A stretch of DNA of 64,000 nt, taken from NCBI GenBank assembly GCA_964622545.1, contig CAZUQM010000018.1, forward strand, positions 1-64,000, given 5' to 3'. The position numbers were made by a program, and so were the translations under genes. This DNA comes from JAFGLZ01 sp964622545. Its GTDB lineage: Bacteria > Planctomycetota > Phycisphaerae > UBA1845 > JAFGLZ01. The notes under the pieces were generated by a model that did no database searches, was not told the DNA's origin, and saw nothing but the letters and a program-made list of their open reading frames with translations. Positions 24,776 to 33,106 of this stretch are shown here, piece by piece. Position 1 is the first letter of the stretch, and the number at the start of each line of letters is the position of its first letter.

Positions 24776-25684
24776 TTATCCCCGCGTGGTCAGCCGCTGT
24801 CGGCTGGCCAGGTAGCTCCGCAGCATCATGTCGTAGGGTGTGGCGGTCGACGTCTGGATGTACTCGATCGCGCTGTCGCTGCAATCGCGCCGGTACCGTG
24901 CGATGAAGTCCTGGATCTGCTCGGTGTACTCCTCGCGGATGAACTTCGGGTCGATCTGGATCTTCTCCTGCGTCTCCATGTCGACGAAGGTCGAGAGCTG
25001 GTTGAACGGCAGGTCGAGCTCGGCCTGGTCGAAGAGGTGAAACACGATCACCTGATGCTTCTTGTGGCGGAAGTGACGCAGCGCCCGCATGACGTCGGCG
25101 GGTTCGTCGTACAGATCGCTGATGATGATGATGAGGCCCCGGCGGGCGATCTTCTCGGCCAGGTCGTGAAACGTGCGGCTGACGGTGGTGAGGTTGCCGG
25201 GCTGCATCGCCTCGAGACTGCTGAACAGCCGATCGAGATGCAGGGCCGTGCTGCCCGGCGGCAGATGCCGTCGGATCTGCTCGTCGAACGTGACCAGCCC
25301 GACCATGTCCTGCTGGCGGGTCATGAGGTACGCAATCATCGACGCCAGGCGGCAGGCGTAGTCGAACTTCGTGATCTCGCCCGTGCCGTAGGCCATGCTG
25401 CCCGAGACGTCCAGCAGGATGTGGGCCCGCAGGTTGGTCTCTTGCTCGTACCGCTTGACGTAGTAGCGGTCGGTCCGGGCCAGGGCCACCCAGTCGAGGT
25501 GCCGCAGATCGTCGCCGGACGTGTACTCACGGTGCTCGCTGAACTCGACGCTGAAGCCGTGGTGGGGGCTGCGATGCAGGCCGGTGATGAAGCCCTCGAC
25601 CGCCGTCCTGGCGATGAGGTTCAGCTTGCCCAGGCGAGCGGCCTGGTGCGGGTCGAAGTACTTGTACGACTGTCGGCCGGCCAT
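24776..25684 (-). CDS. DUF58 domain-containing protein
   Basis: 302 residues, soluble. The DUF58 core is plain: YTSGDDLRHLDWVALARTDR and YYVKRYEQETNLRAHILLDVSGSMAYG, where DxSxSM is the vWA-type metal site, and later GLIIIISDLYDEP. DUF58 proteins act with MoxR ATPases and BatA/B proteins in envelope or chaperone-like functions whose chemistry is unclear. It is directly followed by the BatA-like gene. The upstream neighbour on this strand is rsmD, so the usual moxR position is taken by an unrelated gene. Confidence 0.9.
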   Translation of the reverse strand: MAGRQSYKYFDPHQAARLGKLNLIARTAVEGFITGLHRSPHHGFSVEFSEHREYTSGDDLRHLDWVALARTDRYYVKRYEQETNLRAHILLDVSGSMAYGTGEITKFDYACRLASMIAYLMTRQQDMVGLVTFDEQIRRHLPPGSTALHLDRLFSSLEAMQPGNLTTVSRTFHDLAEKIARRGLIIIISDLYDEPADVMRALRHFRHKKHQVIVFHLFDQAELDLPFNQLSTFVDMETQEKIQIDPKFIREEYTEQIQDFIARYRRDCSDSAIEYIQTSTATPYDMMLRSYLASRQRLTTRG

Positions 25685-25752
25685 GGTCTCACCCTAACGA
25701 ACACCGCCCGGTGCGGCCGCGGACTGCCGCGACGGCCGTGCGGCGTGACGTG

Positions 25753-26364
25753 TCAGGAGTCTCCCTGCACCATGAACGTCACCTTCATCCCGCTGTAGCG
25801 CCGCACGTCGATCGCATGGAGCCGACCGTAGGTCTGTTGATCGTAGTCGGCTTTCACCTCATGCCGCAATACGAGGTAGGCCTCGTCGGCCAGGATATCT
25901 CCCGCGTCGATGGCCTTGAGGAGCCGGCCCACAGGGGCGGTCGGCGCGGTGTCACGGCTGTCGGGGAAGGGCGGGTCGACGAAGATCAGGTTGACCGGCT
26001 CGTGTCCCATCGCGAAGATCCATGAGGCGGGCTGGAAGGCGTCGGCCCGGAGCAGGTTTGTCTCGCGGCCGGCCTCCTTGCCCAGCAGCTCGGCGATGTT
26101 GCTTCGGAGGGCCCGAAGGGCGGTCTTGCCGCGCTCGACAAAGCCGCACCATGCCGCGCCGCGCGAGAGGGCCTCGAGCCCCGCACCACCGGCGCCCGCG
26201 AAGAGATCCAGCACCCGCACCGCGGGTAGGGCGCCGGGCGTGCCCCAACGCGAGCCGATGCTCTCCAAGACGGCCTCTCTGACCCGGTCGGGCATGGGGC
26301 GTGTCTGCATGCCGTCAGGCGACATGAGCTTGCGCCGTCGCCATCGTCCTCCAACAATTCGCAT
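25753..26364 (-). CDS. rsmD: 16S rRNA (guanine(966)-N(2))-methyltransferase RsmD
   Basis: 203 residues, the normal length. N-terminal MRIVGGRWRRRKL is the classic RsmD opening, followed by RVREAVLESIGS, the SAM motif VLDLFAGAGGAGLEALSRGA and the catalytic IFVDPPFPDS (DPPF). It methylates G966 of 16S rRNA in the small subunit. I start at the ATG at 26364, where the conserved MRIVGG begins; ten further upstream codons are not conserved in type. No strong Shine-Dalgarno is seen. Confidence 0.94.
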   Translation of the reverse strand: MRIVGGRWRRRKLMSPDGMQTRPMPDRVREAVLESIGSRWGTPGALPAVRVLDLFAGAGGAGLEALSRGAAWCGFVERGKTALRALRSNIAELLGKEAGRETNLLRADAFQPASWIFAMGHEPVNLIFVDPPFPDSRDTAPTAPVGRLLKAIDAGDILADEAYLVLRHEVKADYDQQTYGRLHAIDVRRYSGMKVTFMVQGDS

Positions 26365-26498
26365 GATCCGGAAGTCCCTGCTTGTGTGGTCCAAAATGCA
26401 ATTCGAGGCGGCCTTTCGTGTCTAAGTCTGTATACTGCCCGGACGTCGGCTGCGTTCGTCCTCAGTCGGCGGCAACGCGATCACGGGAGCCGACACGC

Positions 26499-27557
26499 AT
26501 GCGATGGCCACGAAAAGTCCGCTTCCCCCGGCGGTACCTGTTGTGTACCACGACGGGAGAGCCTCTGGCAAGGCGACACCTCGGCGCGATGCTCGTGTGC
26601 GTGGTTTGGGCGAGCGGGGCATGGGGTGCCGAGCCGGCCCGACCGACGACGACCAGGCTATCGGTGCCCGAGGCGGGCTTCTGGCCCACCAAACGGATGG
26701 TGGGGTTCGTCCTCGACCGCAGCTTGGAGGCCGTTGCCGAGCGGTACCGACTGGACGAACAACAGCAGACGCTCCTCCGCGAGCAGCTTCGCGAGCGCGT
26801 GCCCGACTTCCTGCATCGCAACCGGGCCCGACTCCAGCCGTTCGTGAACCACATGATGGAGCTGCGCGTGCTCGGCGAGGAGCCCCAGCCCAAGGCGATC
26901 GCCAAGCTGAGCCGACGGCTCAAGCCCGTCATCGAGGACTTCCGTCGGACGCTCAAGGAGACCGACCAGGCCTTCCGCGTCCATCTCAGACCCGGGCAAC
27001 TGCGAACCTGGCAGCGAGACGTGGTGGGCTTCTACGGCGCCCTGGCCGCGGCCGAAACCCAGGTCGCCAGGTGGGAGCGGGGGCTCGCCCAGCCAAGCGA
27101 CTGGCCGCTCAGTGCGATGATCCCCAAAAAGGGCGACGAGGCCGCGGACGCCGAAGGCGGCTCAGCGGCGGGGGGAACGCCGGCCGGCTTCCGTGATATC
27201 TTCTCGCTGGCCAGGCCGAAGAGCCGCTCCTCGGCAAAGGCCGGCGCGTCGGGCGTCGAGGTGGCGCTGGACCGATGGGAGGGCTACGTCGATCGCTTCA
27301 TCCGCAAGCACGACCTCGGCGAGGCCCAGGCCCATCAGGCCAAGGCGATCCTGCGGGACGTCAAGAGCCGCGCCGAGCAGCACCAGAAGCAGAACCACGA
27401 CGTCTACCGGCGCATCCGTACCCACATGAAGGGAGCCGACGCCGACCGCAAGGCCGAACTGAAGGCCCAGCTCGCCGACCTCAACGCGCCCCTGCAAGAC
27501 CTCTTCAACGAGATGACGGCCCGGTTGGAGAGCATCCTCCCGTCTCGACAGCGGTAG
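26499..27557 (+). CDS. Exported helical protein of unknown function
   Basis: 352 residues. A long basic N-region (RWPRKVRFPRRYLL) precedes a hydrophobic core MLVCVVWASGAWGA, consistent with a signal peptide. The mature part is almost entirely charged helix rich in Arg, Glu, Gln and Lys (EQQQTLLREQLRERVPDFL, then KSRAEQHQKQNHDVYRR), and probably forms helical bundles or coiled coils. There are no cysteines in the mature part and no known motif. Similar exported helical proteins occur in planctomycetes near genes of mixed function. ATG 26499 has GGGAG upstream. I do not recognise a family. Confidence 0.65.
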   Translation: MRWPRKVRFPRRYLLCTTTGEPLARRHLGAMLVCVVWASGAWGAEPARPTTTRLSVPEAGFWPTKRMVGFVLDRSLEAVAERYRLDEQQQTLLREQLRERVPDFLHRNRARLQPFVNHMMELRVLGEEPQPKAIAKLSRRLKPVIEDFRRTLKETDQAFRVHLRPGQLRTWQRDVVGFYGALAAAETQVARWERGLAQPSDWPLSAMIPKKGDEAADAEGGSAAGGTPAGFRDIFSLARPKSRSSAKAGASGVEVALDRWEGYVDRFIRKHDLGEAQAHQAKAILRDVKSRAEQHQKQNHDVYRRIRTHMKGADADRKAELKAQLADLNAPLQDLFNEMTARLESILPSRQR

Positions 27558-27660
27558 CCCCAGAATAGACCGGCTCCCGAGGCCTGGCGGGCGGTACGCA
27601 ACGCAAAGGCCTCCCATATTCTCGGCCGCGATTCTGTTCGTCACGCCGCCTGGCAGCCGG

Positions 27661-27666
27661 TATAAT
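27661..27666 (+). promoter_or_regulatory. Candidate -10 box upstream of the FeS aldo/keto reductase
   Basis: A perfect TATAAT 51 nt before the ATG at 27718, striking in such GC-rich DNA. The best -35 (TTCGTC, 18 nt upstream) is weak. The leader contains the GGGAGG ribosome site. Confidence 0.4.
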
Positions 27667-27717
27667 GTGGCCCCATCTCAGGAAGGGGCGAACCACGAGC
27701 CGAGGGAGGTCTCTATC

Positions 27718-28956
27718 ATGTCCCGCCACGAATCGACGTCGAAACACGACCTGACCCGTCGCCAGTTCGTACGAGCAGCGGGAGCGTCGGGGGCGCTCGC
27801 ACTGACGCAGGCCGGCCATGTCGCCGCTGCCGACGCCAAAGAGGACAAGGGCAAGGGGCCCGACACCAAGCTGCCGACGCGCGTGCTGGGCAAGACCGGC
27901 CTCAAGGTCAGCACGATCTGCTACGGGAGCTACAACCTGTCGAACCCGAAGCTGCTGGACGCGGCGCTCGACCAGGGCATCACGCTGGTGCTGACCTGTC
28001 ACGACTACCAGGGCGGCACGGCCGAGCGAGCCATCGGCGAGGTCATGAAGCGCCGCCGCAAGTCGGTCGTGCTCGGCACGGGCAAGAAGTGCCGCAAGTC
28101 CACGACGACCGCGGAGCTGCTGGGCCATATCGACGAGAGCCTCAAGCGGCTCCAGACCGACTGCATCGACCTGTGGCGGGTGCACTACGTCGACGACCCC
28201 GAGGTGCTCAAGAATCCGGCGATCTACGAGTCGTTCGACAAGGCCAAGAAGGCCGGGAAGGTCAAGCATCTGGGCCTGAGCACGCATACCTCGCCCATCG
28301 CCCATGAGCTGATCAAGACGGCCGTCGAGATGAAGCGCTTCGAGTACCTGATGGCCAAGTACAACTTCATGGAGATGCCGGCGAACTACGTGCCGTTCCA
28401 GGAGGCCGCCAAGGCCGGCATGGGCGTGGTCGTCTTCAAGGTCTACGCGGGGCATCGGTCGAAGGGCTCCCGCGAGATGGCCCGGCTGAAGCAGCGGCTG
28501 AACATCTCCGGCGAGCAGGCGAAAATCAAGTGGGCCCTTCAGAACAAGAACGTCTGCTCCATCGTCAGCGGCGAGCGAAGCTTCGAGGGCATCCAGGAGG
28601 CCTGCGAGGCCGCGTCCACGCCGCTCAGCCGAGCCGAGAAGACCTACCTCGACGCCTACGCCAGGCGGTTCGCCAACGAGTACTGCCGCTTCTGCGGCTC
28701 GTGCGTTGCGGCGTGTCCGCACGGCGTGAAGGTCGACGACGTGATGCGGTTCGCCATGTACTTCAAGTACTACCAGCACGAGAAGGCGGCCATGCAGGAG
28801 TACACGGCCATGCCCGAGTCGATGCGCGCGGCGGCGTGCGCGACCTGCGACGGGCCTTGCGCCCGGGCCTGCCCGAACGGCGTCGACGTCAGGCCGCAAC
28901 TGATCGAGGCCCATTCACTGCTCAGCATGGAGGATACCGGCGATCGCTATGCCTAA
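27718..28956 (+). CDS. Tat-exported aldo/keto reductase with C-terminal ferredoxin-type clusters
   Basis: 412 residues. A twin-arginine signal is present (TRRQFVRAAGASGALAL). Residues about 50-320 are an aldo/keto reductase barrel (RVLGKTGLKVSTICYGSYNL, TAERAIGEVMK, LWRVHYVDD). The C-terminal 85 residues carry two 4Fe-4S binding groups: CRFCGSCVAACP and CATCDGPCARACP. The family is widespread in planctomycetes; substrate and electron partner are unknown. GGGAGG lies upstream of the ATG. Its stop overlaps the start of the next gene by 8 nt. Confidence 0.92.
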   Translation: MSRHESTSKHDLTRRQFVRAAGASGALALTQAGHVAAADAKEDKGKGPDTKLPTRVLGKTGLKVSTICYGSYNLSNPKLLDAALDQGITLVLTCHDYQGGTAERAIGEVMKRRRKSVVLGTGKKCRKSTTTAELLGHIDESLKRLQTDCIDLWRVHYVDDPEVLKNPAIYESFDKAKKAGKVKHLGLSTHTSPIAHELIKTAVEMKRFEYLMAKYNFMEMPANYVPFQEAAKAGMGVVVFKVYAGHRSKGSREMARLKQRLNISGEQAKIKWALQNKNVCSIVSGERSFEGIQEACEAASTPLSRAEKTYLDAYARRFANEYCRFCGSCVAACPHGVKVDDVMRFAMYFKYYQHEKAAMQEYTAMPESMRAAACATCDGPCARACPNGVDVRPQLIEAHSLLSMEDTGDRYA

Positions 28957-29878
28957 GTCACGGATGATGGTCACGGCCGGGTGCGCGATCCTGGCCACGG
29001 TTTGCATGGGATGCATGAGGGAGAAGCCGTTCCGGTTCTCGACCGAGAACCTGCTGCCGATCGCCGCGCACGCCCATCCCTGGGTGCAGGCCCAAGACGC
29101 CGAGATCTACACGCCCGAGAACCTCTCGGACTACATCAACGGTGGAGCGAGACCCTACGTCGAATACGGTTTCGAGCGCATGATCCACGCCCTCTACGCC
29201 CACAAGACCGAGCCGGACCGCCGGATGGTGCTCGACATCTACGAGATGAACTCGCCCCTGGCGGCCTACGGCATCTACTCGACGATGCGGCCGCCGGCGG
29301 CCGACGGCGTGCAGCTCGGCACGTCCGGGTTCTGGGCCGAGGGGCTGCTCTGCTTCGTCAAGAACCGCATTTATGTCGCCATCCAGACGCCGAGCGAGAC
29401 GGCGGCCGACTACGCGTCGGCCATGCTCATCGGCGGCTTCCTCGATCGACAGATCACGTTGCCGAGCCGGCCGCCCGAGATGGTGAACGCCTTCCCCGAG
29501 GACGACCTCGTCAAGTACAGCATCCGTTACTTGGCCGCCGACATGCTCGGGCATCGGTTTCTTGGCGCCGGTTGGCAGGCCCGCTACCGCTACCGGGGCG
29601 TGACCCACGAGATGGTCGTCATTCCGTGCGACGACCAGGCCTCGGCGCTGGAGCGGTACGAGCGGCTGGCCGCTTACGTCCGAGACAACGGCGAGATCAT
29701 CCGCCAAGTCCCAGGACTGGGCCGGGCGGCCTTCGTGGGCAAGGCCGCGACCTTCGGCCGGGTCTTCCTCACCTGTAGCGGGCGGTATCTGGTGGGCACC
29801 CTGGACTGCTACGACGACGAGCGATCGCTCCGCTTGTGCCGACAGCTCATCGAATATGTGACCCGAAATATGCTATAA
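28949..29878 (+). CDS. DUF6599 family exported protein
   Basis: 309 residues with an N-terminal hydrophobic export signal ending in CMGC, a possible but non-canonical lipobox. The family signature is visible: AEIYTPENLSDYINGGARPY, then YGFERMIHALY and the repeated beta segments ending in GRYLVGTLDCYD. Function is unknown. It overlaps the reductase stop by 8 nt, so the two are probably coupled and may act together in the periplasm. A -10-like box lies across its stop codon and may drive the next gene. Confidence 0.8.
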   Translation: MPKSRMMVTAGCAILATVCMGCMREKPFRFSTENLLPIAAHAHPWVQAQDAEIYTPENLSDYINGGARPYVEYGFERMIHALYAHKTEPDRRMVLDIYEMNSPLAAYGIYSTMRPPAADGVQLGTSGFWAEGLLCFVKNRIYVAIQTPSETAADYASAMLIGGFLDRQITLPSRPPEMVNAFPEDDLVKYSIRYLAADMLGHRFLGAGWQARYRYRGVTHEMVVIPCDDQASALERYERLAAYVRDNGEIIRQVPGLGRAAFVGKAATFGRVFLTCSGRYLVGTLDCYDDERSLRLCRQLIEYVTRNML

Positions 29879-29879
29879 T
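29871..29879 (+). promoter_or_regulatory. Extended -10 promoter overlapping a stop codon
   Basis: TGCTATAAT is a full extended -10 element (TGnTATAAT). The TAA inside it is the stop of the DUF6599 gene. It lies 83 nt before the start at 29963. No -35 match is seen, as is common for extended -10 promoters. Confidence 0.5.
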
Positions 29880-29962
29880 CGATGCAGTCGCCTCGGGCCG
29901 TGTTGCCGTAGGGGCTGGACGGTCCGAGGGATAGGCGCCCAGGTCTAGGGAGTTGTTGTCCC

Positions 29963-30289
29963 ATGATGCAATGCAGCGAATGCGAGTACTTCACCCGTGG
30001 CGAGGGCGGACAGGTCGGCTTCCGCTGTGATCCGTTCTCGACGATCAAGGAACCGGAATGCCTGGCCAAGTGGCAGTTGATCAAGGCCAACGAGACGTCC
30101 CGTCAGATGGATCGTATGGTCCGCGCGTACGAGGCCACCGTCCGGATGTACGAGAAGCTCGCTCCGCTCCAGGAGAAGATGTTCAAGCACATGGAGCGCG
30201 AGATCGACGATATGGACGAAGCCGAGAGCTGGAAGACCGACGAGGACGACGACGAGGATCTACCCAATCCCGATGATCTGATGCGTTGA
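29963..30289 (+). CDS. Small conserved-looking protein with cysteine (zinc-finger-like) N-terminus
   Basis: 108 residues. The N-terminus has MMQCSECEYFTRGEGG and then FRCDPFSTIKEPECLAKW, four cysteines in a CxxC...C...C pattern that could bind one zinc. The middle is a long charged helix (RMVRAYEATVRMYEKLAPLQ), and the C-terminus is very acidic. No family is recognised. Cytoplasmic. The start is preceded by AGGGAG at a somewhat long spacing. It appears to have its own extended -10 promoter rather than relying on the upstream operon. Confidence 0.7.
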   Translation: MMQCSECEYFTRGEGGQVGFRCDPFSTIKEPECLAKWQLIKANETSRQMDRMVRAYEATVRMYEKLAPLQEKMFKHMEREIDDMDEAESWKTDEDDDEDLPNPDDLMR

Positions 30290-30340
30290 GTTAGTCTTGG
30301 CAGAGCGACGCGCAAGATCCCCGTGCCGGGGCGTGGGCAC

Positions 30341-30973
30341 CTACTCCGCGGCGCCGGGCTGGTCGGCGGCGGGAACCGCCGTGAACCCCACCGAGTTCAG
30401 CAACCGGCCGACCAACGACATCGGCAGGCCCACCACGTTGGTGAAACTACCCTCCATGCACTCGACATAGGCGTCGCCGTGGTCCTGGATGCCGTAGGCT
30501 CCGGCCTTGCCCTCCCACGCGCCCGAGGCGATGTAGCGGTCCATGACCTCCGGCGGCATCGGGCGCATCGTGACGCGCGTGACCTCATGGCCGATCAGCC
30601 GCTGGTCGGTCGCGGGCCGCAAGACCGTCACACCCGAGATGACCTCGTGTGTCGTGCCGGCCAGCGACGACAAGATGAACCGCGCATCGTCCTCATCAGT
30701 CGGTTTGCCGAAAATCCGGCCCGCATGGGCCACCACGGTGTCGGCGCCGAGGATCACCGCATCCGTCGCGTCGACCATCTGGGCTACGCAGCGGGCCTTG
30801 TAGTAGCTCAGGGCCTCGGCGTACATCGCCGGAGGGACCTCGTGGGCCTCCTCGGCCGGCTCGTCGATCGCCGGCACGATGACCTCGAAGTCGTACCCGT
30901 TGTCCGAGAGCAACTGGAAGCGCCTCGGCGAACCGGACGCCAAGATCAGGTGTGTCGTCGTGGATGGCTTCAC
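30341..30973 (-). CDS. maf: Maf-family nucleotide pyrophosphatase
   Basis: 210 residues from a GTG start. Maf motifs: LILASGSPRRFQLL near the N-terminus, VILGADTVVAHAGRIFGKP (the catalytic Asp region), the TTHEVISGVTVL strand, and AGAYGIQDHGDAYVECMEGSFTNVVGLP with the conserved YGIQ...G. It hydrolyses non-canonical or specific NTPs to monophosphates (house cleaning, septum arrest). GGGAGG lies seven bases before this GTG; a longer reading from 30994 would include that site, so I prefer 30973. Confidence 0.92.
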   Translation of the reverse strand: MKPSTTTHLILASGSPRRFQLLSDNGYDFEVIVPAIDEPAEEAHEVPPAMYAEALSYYKARCVAQMVDATDAVILGADTVVAHAGRIFGKPTDEDDARFILSSLAGTTHEVISGVTVLRPATDQRLIGHEVTRVTMRPMPPEVMDRYIASGAWEGKAGAYGIQDHGDAYVECMEGSFTNVVGLPMSLVGRLLNSVGFTAVPAADQPGAAE

Positions 30974-31035
30974 CGTCGTTTCCTCCCACACCACTTGGCT
31001 ATGTTAGACGTCAATCCGGTCAGGGGGTTGCAGAT

Positions 31036-32427
31036 TTAGTCGGAATTTGTCTCCGCGCGCGTGCACACAATCGGATCGCCGGGACGCCTATCTCGGCCGG
31101 CCCAGCAGGAGGGAACGTACAAGACTATAGCTGATGATGACTTATGCAACACCAGGGCCGCGCAGGGCCTCTCGCCTTCTCGGCCGATGCGCACCAGCGT
31201 GCCCGGTCGGGCCAGGTCGGTGGGGCGTGCCAGGGTGCCGGTGATGAACCGTCCGGACAGGATGGCCCGCTCCACGAGACCGACGGTGGACCGTGTCCGA
31301 GGCCGGGGTGCCGTCAGCCGGATCTCGTCCCAGGCCTTGGCCCGGCCCGCGCCGGCGGCCTCGGAGGTGTCGCGCCGCGCCCCGCAGTAGCTCTGCTTGA
31401 CGGTCTGAACCACCAGGCGGCTGACGACCTGGCCGTCACGGCAGGCCAGCAGCTTCTGCCCGCGCCGGATGCCCATGTCCTCGCCGACGGAGATCAGATA
31501 GTAGTCCTTGTCGATCAGGAAGATCCTCCCGACGTGGCCCGGTCCGGGCGGCGCCGAGAGCAGCACGGCTTCGTCACCGGGTTTCACCGGCTCCCGCGTG
31601 TAGGCCTCCACCGTGGTCGCTCGCGAGAGGGTCTGCCCCGGTGCGTCCACCAGCGCCGTGGCGATGAACTCTCCCTTGCGGAAGACCTCAATGCGGCGAT
31701 CCATCGTCAGACCCTGACTGGGTCCGCCGGGCAGCCATAGGCGCTGCTCTTCACCGGAGGCGGTGACCGTCGAGACGGGCATCGAGCATTCTCCCGATCG
31801 TTGCTCGGCGGGGCTTGGCCAGAGCACGGCACGGTCACCTCGGCGAACCGCCACGTCGGCCGACAGCGTATGAACGCGGACCAGGGCCTGCCGCTTGGTA
31901 ACCTCGATGACCTCGGTCAGGGCCAGGGTCCGGTCGGACCTACGCACGAGGAGGCTATCGCCGAGGATCAGCCCCGCGTCCCGGCCGTGCGAGAGCCAGG
32001 CCGTCCGATGCCCGGCCGAGAGCCGATCGAGGGTCGTCATGATGCTCGCTCCCTCGGGCAGGGCCACTCGGCAGACGGCCGGCAGTCCCTCGTGGAGCAC
32101 AAGCACACGGTCGCCTGGGGCCACGGCCCCGCCGGCCCACGCCAGTCGCACGGCCGAGCGGTTCGGCTCGGTCAGAAAGACGCGACCGACGCCGACGAGG
32201 CGGTCGGCATGGATGACGGCGGCCTTGTCATGGAGGGCGATGTCGCTCGTCCTGCCCGCGTCGAGCACGACAACCGGTCGATCGGGCAGGGTCCGCGCGG
32301 CCCGTGCGGCGACGAACAACCCCTCGACGGCCTGGGACGGCACCGCCGCGGCAAGACCGACGGCGAAACAGAGGCCTAGAAGGCTGTCACGATGCGACCG
32401 GGACACGCTACTGGCGGGCTTCCGCAT
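31036..32427 (-). CDS. Exported beta-rich protein of unknown function
   Basis: 463 residues with a signal peptide (LLGLCFAVGLAAAVPSQA). The mature part looks like repeated small beta-barrel modules. Segments such as LVGVGRVFLTEPNRSAVRLA, GLILGDSLLVRRSD, GIRRGQKLLACRDG and RVHTLSADVAVRRGDRAVLW resemble the GlvGrV / vrrGd pattern seen in MreC or FlgT-like domains. That similarity is my inference. It overlaps the end of the DUF2062 gene by 20 nt on the same strand. No catalytic motif found. Confidence 0.65.
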   Translation of the reverse strand: MRKPASSVSRSHRDSLLGLCFAVGLAAAVPSQAVEGLFVAARAARTLPDRPVVVLDAGRTSDIALHDKAAVIHADRLVGVGRVFLTEPNRSAVRLAWAGGAVAPGDRVLVLHEGLPAVCRVALPEGASIMTTLDRLSAGHRTAWLSHGRDAGLILGDSLLVRRSDRTLALTEVIEVTKRQALVRVHTLSADVAVRRGDRAVLWPSPAEQRSGECSMPVSTVTASGEEQRLWLPGGPSQGLTMDRRIEVFRKGEFIATALVDAPGQTLSRATTVEAYTREPVKPGDEAVLLSAPPGPGHVGRIFLIDKDYYLISVGEDMGIRRGQKLLACRDGQVVSRLVVQTVKQSYCGARRDTSEAAGAGRAKAWDEIRLTAPRPRTRSTVGLVERAILSGRFITGTLARPTDLARPGTLVRIGREGERPCAALVLHKSSSAIVLYVPSCWAGRDRRPGDPIVCTRAETNSD

Positions 32428-33034
32428 TGGCCGGTTCGCCGGTGACCTTTCGAGAGGGGTTCTCGGCAGGTGGCTGTTCGGGCGTGGATGGCGCTGCGTC
32501 GTGGTGATCATGATGTCTTGCCCGGCGATAGGCGGCGACGGCCCTGCGACAGATAGGATAACTGATCAGGGCCACGCTTGCGCTGACCACCAGGCTGCCG
32601 ATCCACAATTCGATGCCGCACTTGGCCAGCAGTCCGAGGATCTCCTGCCAGAAGGCCGCGTCCACGACGTGGTCGAGGTAGTCGCCGAAGCTCTCCTGCG
32701 GGACGAACAGCTTGGCCAACGTCGCTCGAACCGTCGGGTCGAACTCCAAAGAGCGATAGAGAATCAGGTGTCCGACGCACCAGTTGGCGTAGTACATCGG
32801 CACGGCCGTGAGCGGGTTGCTGATCCACACGATCGGCAGCGTGACCACACGGTTCCCGCCGATCAGCGCGGCCAGACCGAACGCCAGGATCATCTGGATG
32901 CCGATCGTCGGTGTGAACGTGATGAACAAGGCCGCAGCCACGCCCAACGCGATGCGATGCGGCGAGTCCCCCACACCGAGAATGCGATAGACGACAAAGT
33001 CTCGCACCTTTTGCCTGACAAAGCGGTACGGCAT
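32408..33034 (-). CDS. DUF2062 domain membrane protein
   Basis: 208 residues. The DUF2062 core is clear: GVGDSPHRIALGVAAALFITFTPTIGIQMILA, then GGNRVVTLPIVWISNPLTAVPMYYANWCVG, with about three hydrophobic segments and a polar, histidine-containing tail. Function is unknown; members often sit with glycosyltransferases or LPS genes, and here the upstream neighbour is a GT9 heptosyltransferase-like gene. The ATG has GAGGGA upstream and a good promoter overlapping the GT9 stop codon. Confidence 0.88.
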   Translation of the reverse strand: MPYRFVRQKVRDFVVYRILGVGDSPHRIALGVAAALFITFTPTIGIQMILAFGLAALIGGNRVVTLPIVWISNPLTAVPMYYANWCVGHLILYRSLEFDPTVRATLAKLFVPQESFGDYLDHVVDAAFWQEILGLLAKCGIELWIGSLVVSASVALISYPICRRAVAAYRRARHHDHHDAAPSTPEQPPAENPSRKVTGEPANAEARQ

Positions 33035-33077
33035 ACACGTCCCTCAGCCCGGCCGGCCCGGTCCGGGAAAGCCTCGT

Positions 33078-33106
33078 ATTTTAGCGAACCTCCGCGGGGA
33101 TGTCAG
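33078..33106 (-). promoter_or_regulatory. Promoter of the DUF2062 gene, overlapping the GT9 stop codon
   Basis: On the minus strand CTGACA (5/6), a 17-nt spacer, then TAAAAT (5/6). The TAA stop of the upstream GT9 gene lies inside the -10 box. It lies 43 nt before the ATG at 33034. Confidence 0.6.
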
